From NCBI RefSeq assembly GCF_034087045.1, contig NZ_CP139247.1, forward strand, positions 744,001 through 808,000: DNA of 64,000 nucleotides, written 5' to 3'. Made by a program: the position numbers and the translations under genes. Positions 63,211 to 64,000 of this stretch are shown piece by piece. Below the pieces are notes generated by a model that was not told the origin of the DNA, ran no database searches, and saw only the letters and a list, made by a program, of their open reading frames with translations. Each line of letters begins with the position of its first letter. Positions within the stretch are counted from its first letter, which is position 1. Origin of the DNA: Chitinophaga sancti. GTDB lineage: Bacteria > Bacteroidota > Bacteroidia > Chitinophagales > Chitinophagaceae.

Positions 63211-64000
63211 ATGCTTAACCGTATCATAAAATATTGTTTCCTGTTTGCTTTCGTGGGGCTGATCATGACCGGATGTAAAAAGCTGGACAGCATCAATTAC
63301 GATCCAACTAAATCAACAACGACAGAACCTCCATATCTGCTGACTGGCGCAGAGAAAAGTGTGATGGATGTATTGTATAGCACATTACAGAATGGCTATA
63401 TTGGTATGCACTATGCACAGTTCTGGTCTGGCAATACAAGAGTGGCAGACAGCCAGTATTCACTCGATGAATCCAACAACGGTACACTGTGGACCACGCT
63501 GTATGCAGCCTTACACAACCTGGATCTGATCCGTACGCTGAATACTGCGAAGGGCAATAATCCTGCGGCACAGAATCAGAATGCCATTGCAGGTATTCTG
63601 AAAGTATGGATCATGCAGATGCTGACAGATACTTATGTGAATGTACCATATACACAGGCATTGAATGTGACTGAATATATCACACCAGTCTATGACGATG
63701 CCAGGACCATTTATTCACAGCTCTCAGATACACTGACAGCGAATATCAATGCGCTGGATGCATCACAACCTACCTTCGATGATGCAGACATCATCTTCAG
63801 TGGCGATGTCGCCAAATGGCAGACATTAGGCCATTCGCTGATGCTGCGTCTCGCTATTCGTATGGCAGATCGTGATAACGCAAAAGCACAGAGCCTGATA
63901 GAAGCTAACTATCAGGGAGCAATGACCAGTAACAGTGACAATGCAGAATTTGCATACCTGGGTGCTGATCCCAACAGGTATCCGATGGATGAAACCAACA
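63211..64000 (+). CDS. SusD/RagB-like lipoprotein, 3' end outside the window
   Basis: 263 codons are visible from an ATG 13 nt after the SusC stop. The signal peptide ends LIMTGC (Cys22 lipidated) and is followed by KKLDSINYDPTK. The chain has the SusD-like pattern of helices: NGYIGMHYAQFWSGNTRV, WIMQMLTDTYVNVPYTQAL and KWQTLGHSLMLRLAIRMAD. It resembles the SusD-like 2 subgroup. The reading frame is open at the window edge. Confidence 0.92.
   Translation, partial: MLNRIIKYCFLFAFVGLIMTGCKKLDSINYDPTKSTTTEPPYLLTGAEKSVMDVLYSTLQNGYIGMHYAQFWSGNTRVADSQYSLDESNNGTLWTTLYAALHNLDLIRTLNTAKGNNPAAQNQNAIAGILKVWIMQMLTDTYVNVPYTQALNVTEYITPVYDDARTIYSQLSDTLTANINALDASQPTFDDADIIFSGDVAKWQTLGHSLMLRLAIRMADRDNAKAQSLIEANYQGAMTSNSDNAEFAYLGADPNRYPMDETN

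Overview
The window reads as chromosomal DNA of a Bacteroidota bacterium, most likely a Chitinophaga-like member of the Chitinophagaceae. Support: two SusC/SusD pairs, an ECF sigma/FecR pair, a GLPGLI protein, a type IX secretion (T9SS) sorting domain, almost no Shine-Dalgarno sequences, and several matches to the Bacteroidota promoter pattern (TTG, 17-21 nt, TAnnTTTG). The gene order acpP-fabF-rnc is also typical of the phylum. No tRNA, rRNA, CRISPR array, prophage or intact insertion sequence was seen.

Layout. 1-9.1 kb: end of an AraC regulator, a Crp/Fnr regulator, YceI, a secreted two-lobed aspartic protease, a DUF4268 protein, an M28 peptidase, an outer-membrane barrel protein overlapping a GLPGLI gene, and a small membrane protein. 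9.1-18.3 kb: a LytTR remnant, an unrecognised 592-residue barrel/cysteine protein, a small lipoprotein, an SPFH protein, a serine hydrolase and a GH3 glucosidase. 18.4-20.5 kb: a decaying two-component locus, with one response regulator/kinase split by a frameshift and two divergent genes that both lost their 5' ends. 20.6-28.2 kb: a SNF2 helicase, a multi-PAS kinase and a TPR membrane protein. 28.3-34.2 kb, minus strand: a polysaccharide-lyase-like lipoprotein, a T9SS-exported discoidin/FnIII/HExxH protein, a flavin oxidoreductase and two small proteins. 34.7-37 kb: a histidine kinase/OmpR regulator pair. 37.5-46.6 kb, minus strand: a polysaccharide utilisation locus (ECF sigma, FecR, SusC with STN domain, SusD, DUF3823, GH43). 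47.2-49 kb: WYL regulator and GyrI-like protein. 49-51.2 kb: rnc, fabF, acpP. 51.6-57.1 kb: an RND efflux operon. 57.2-59 kb: a carboxypeptidase-regulatory-like protein and a divergent PRPP synthetase. 59.4 kb to the end: a second SusC with a 66-bp repeat linker, then a SusD cut by the window edge.

How it fits together. The sigma/FecR/SusC-STN set should sense and import a glycan that GH43 and perhaps the lyase-like lipoprotein and GH3 enzyme process. The kinase/OmpR pair has three 11-bp-spaced direct repeats just upstream of its first gene. A second copy of that repeat lies upstream of the T9SS metalloprotease gene, which suggests a small regulon.

The most unusual signals are these paired OmpR-type boxes, terminator-like hairpins in tandem (some with no gene to terminate), two orphan terminators in front of the ECF sigma gene, the minisatellite in the second SusC, the frameshifted kinase, and the unrecognised conserved-looking 592-residue protein.
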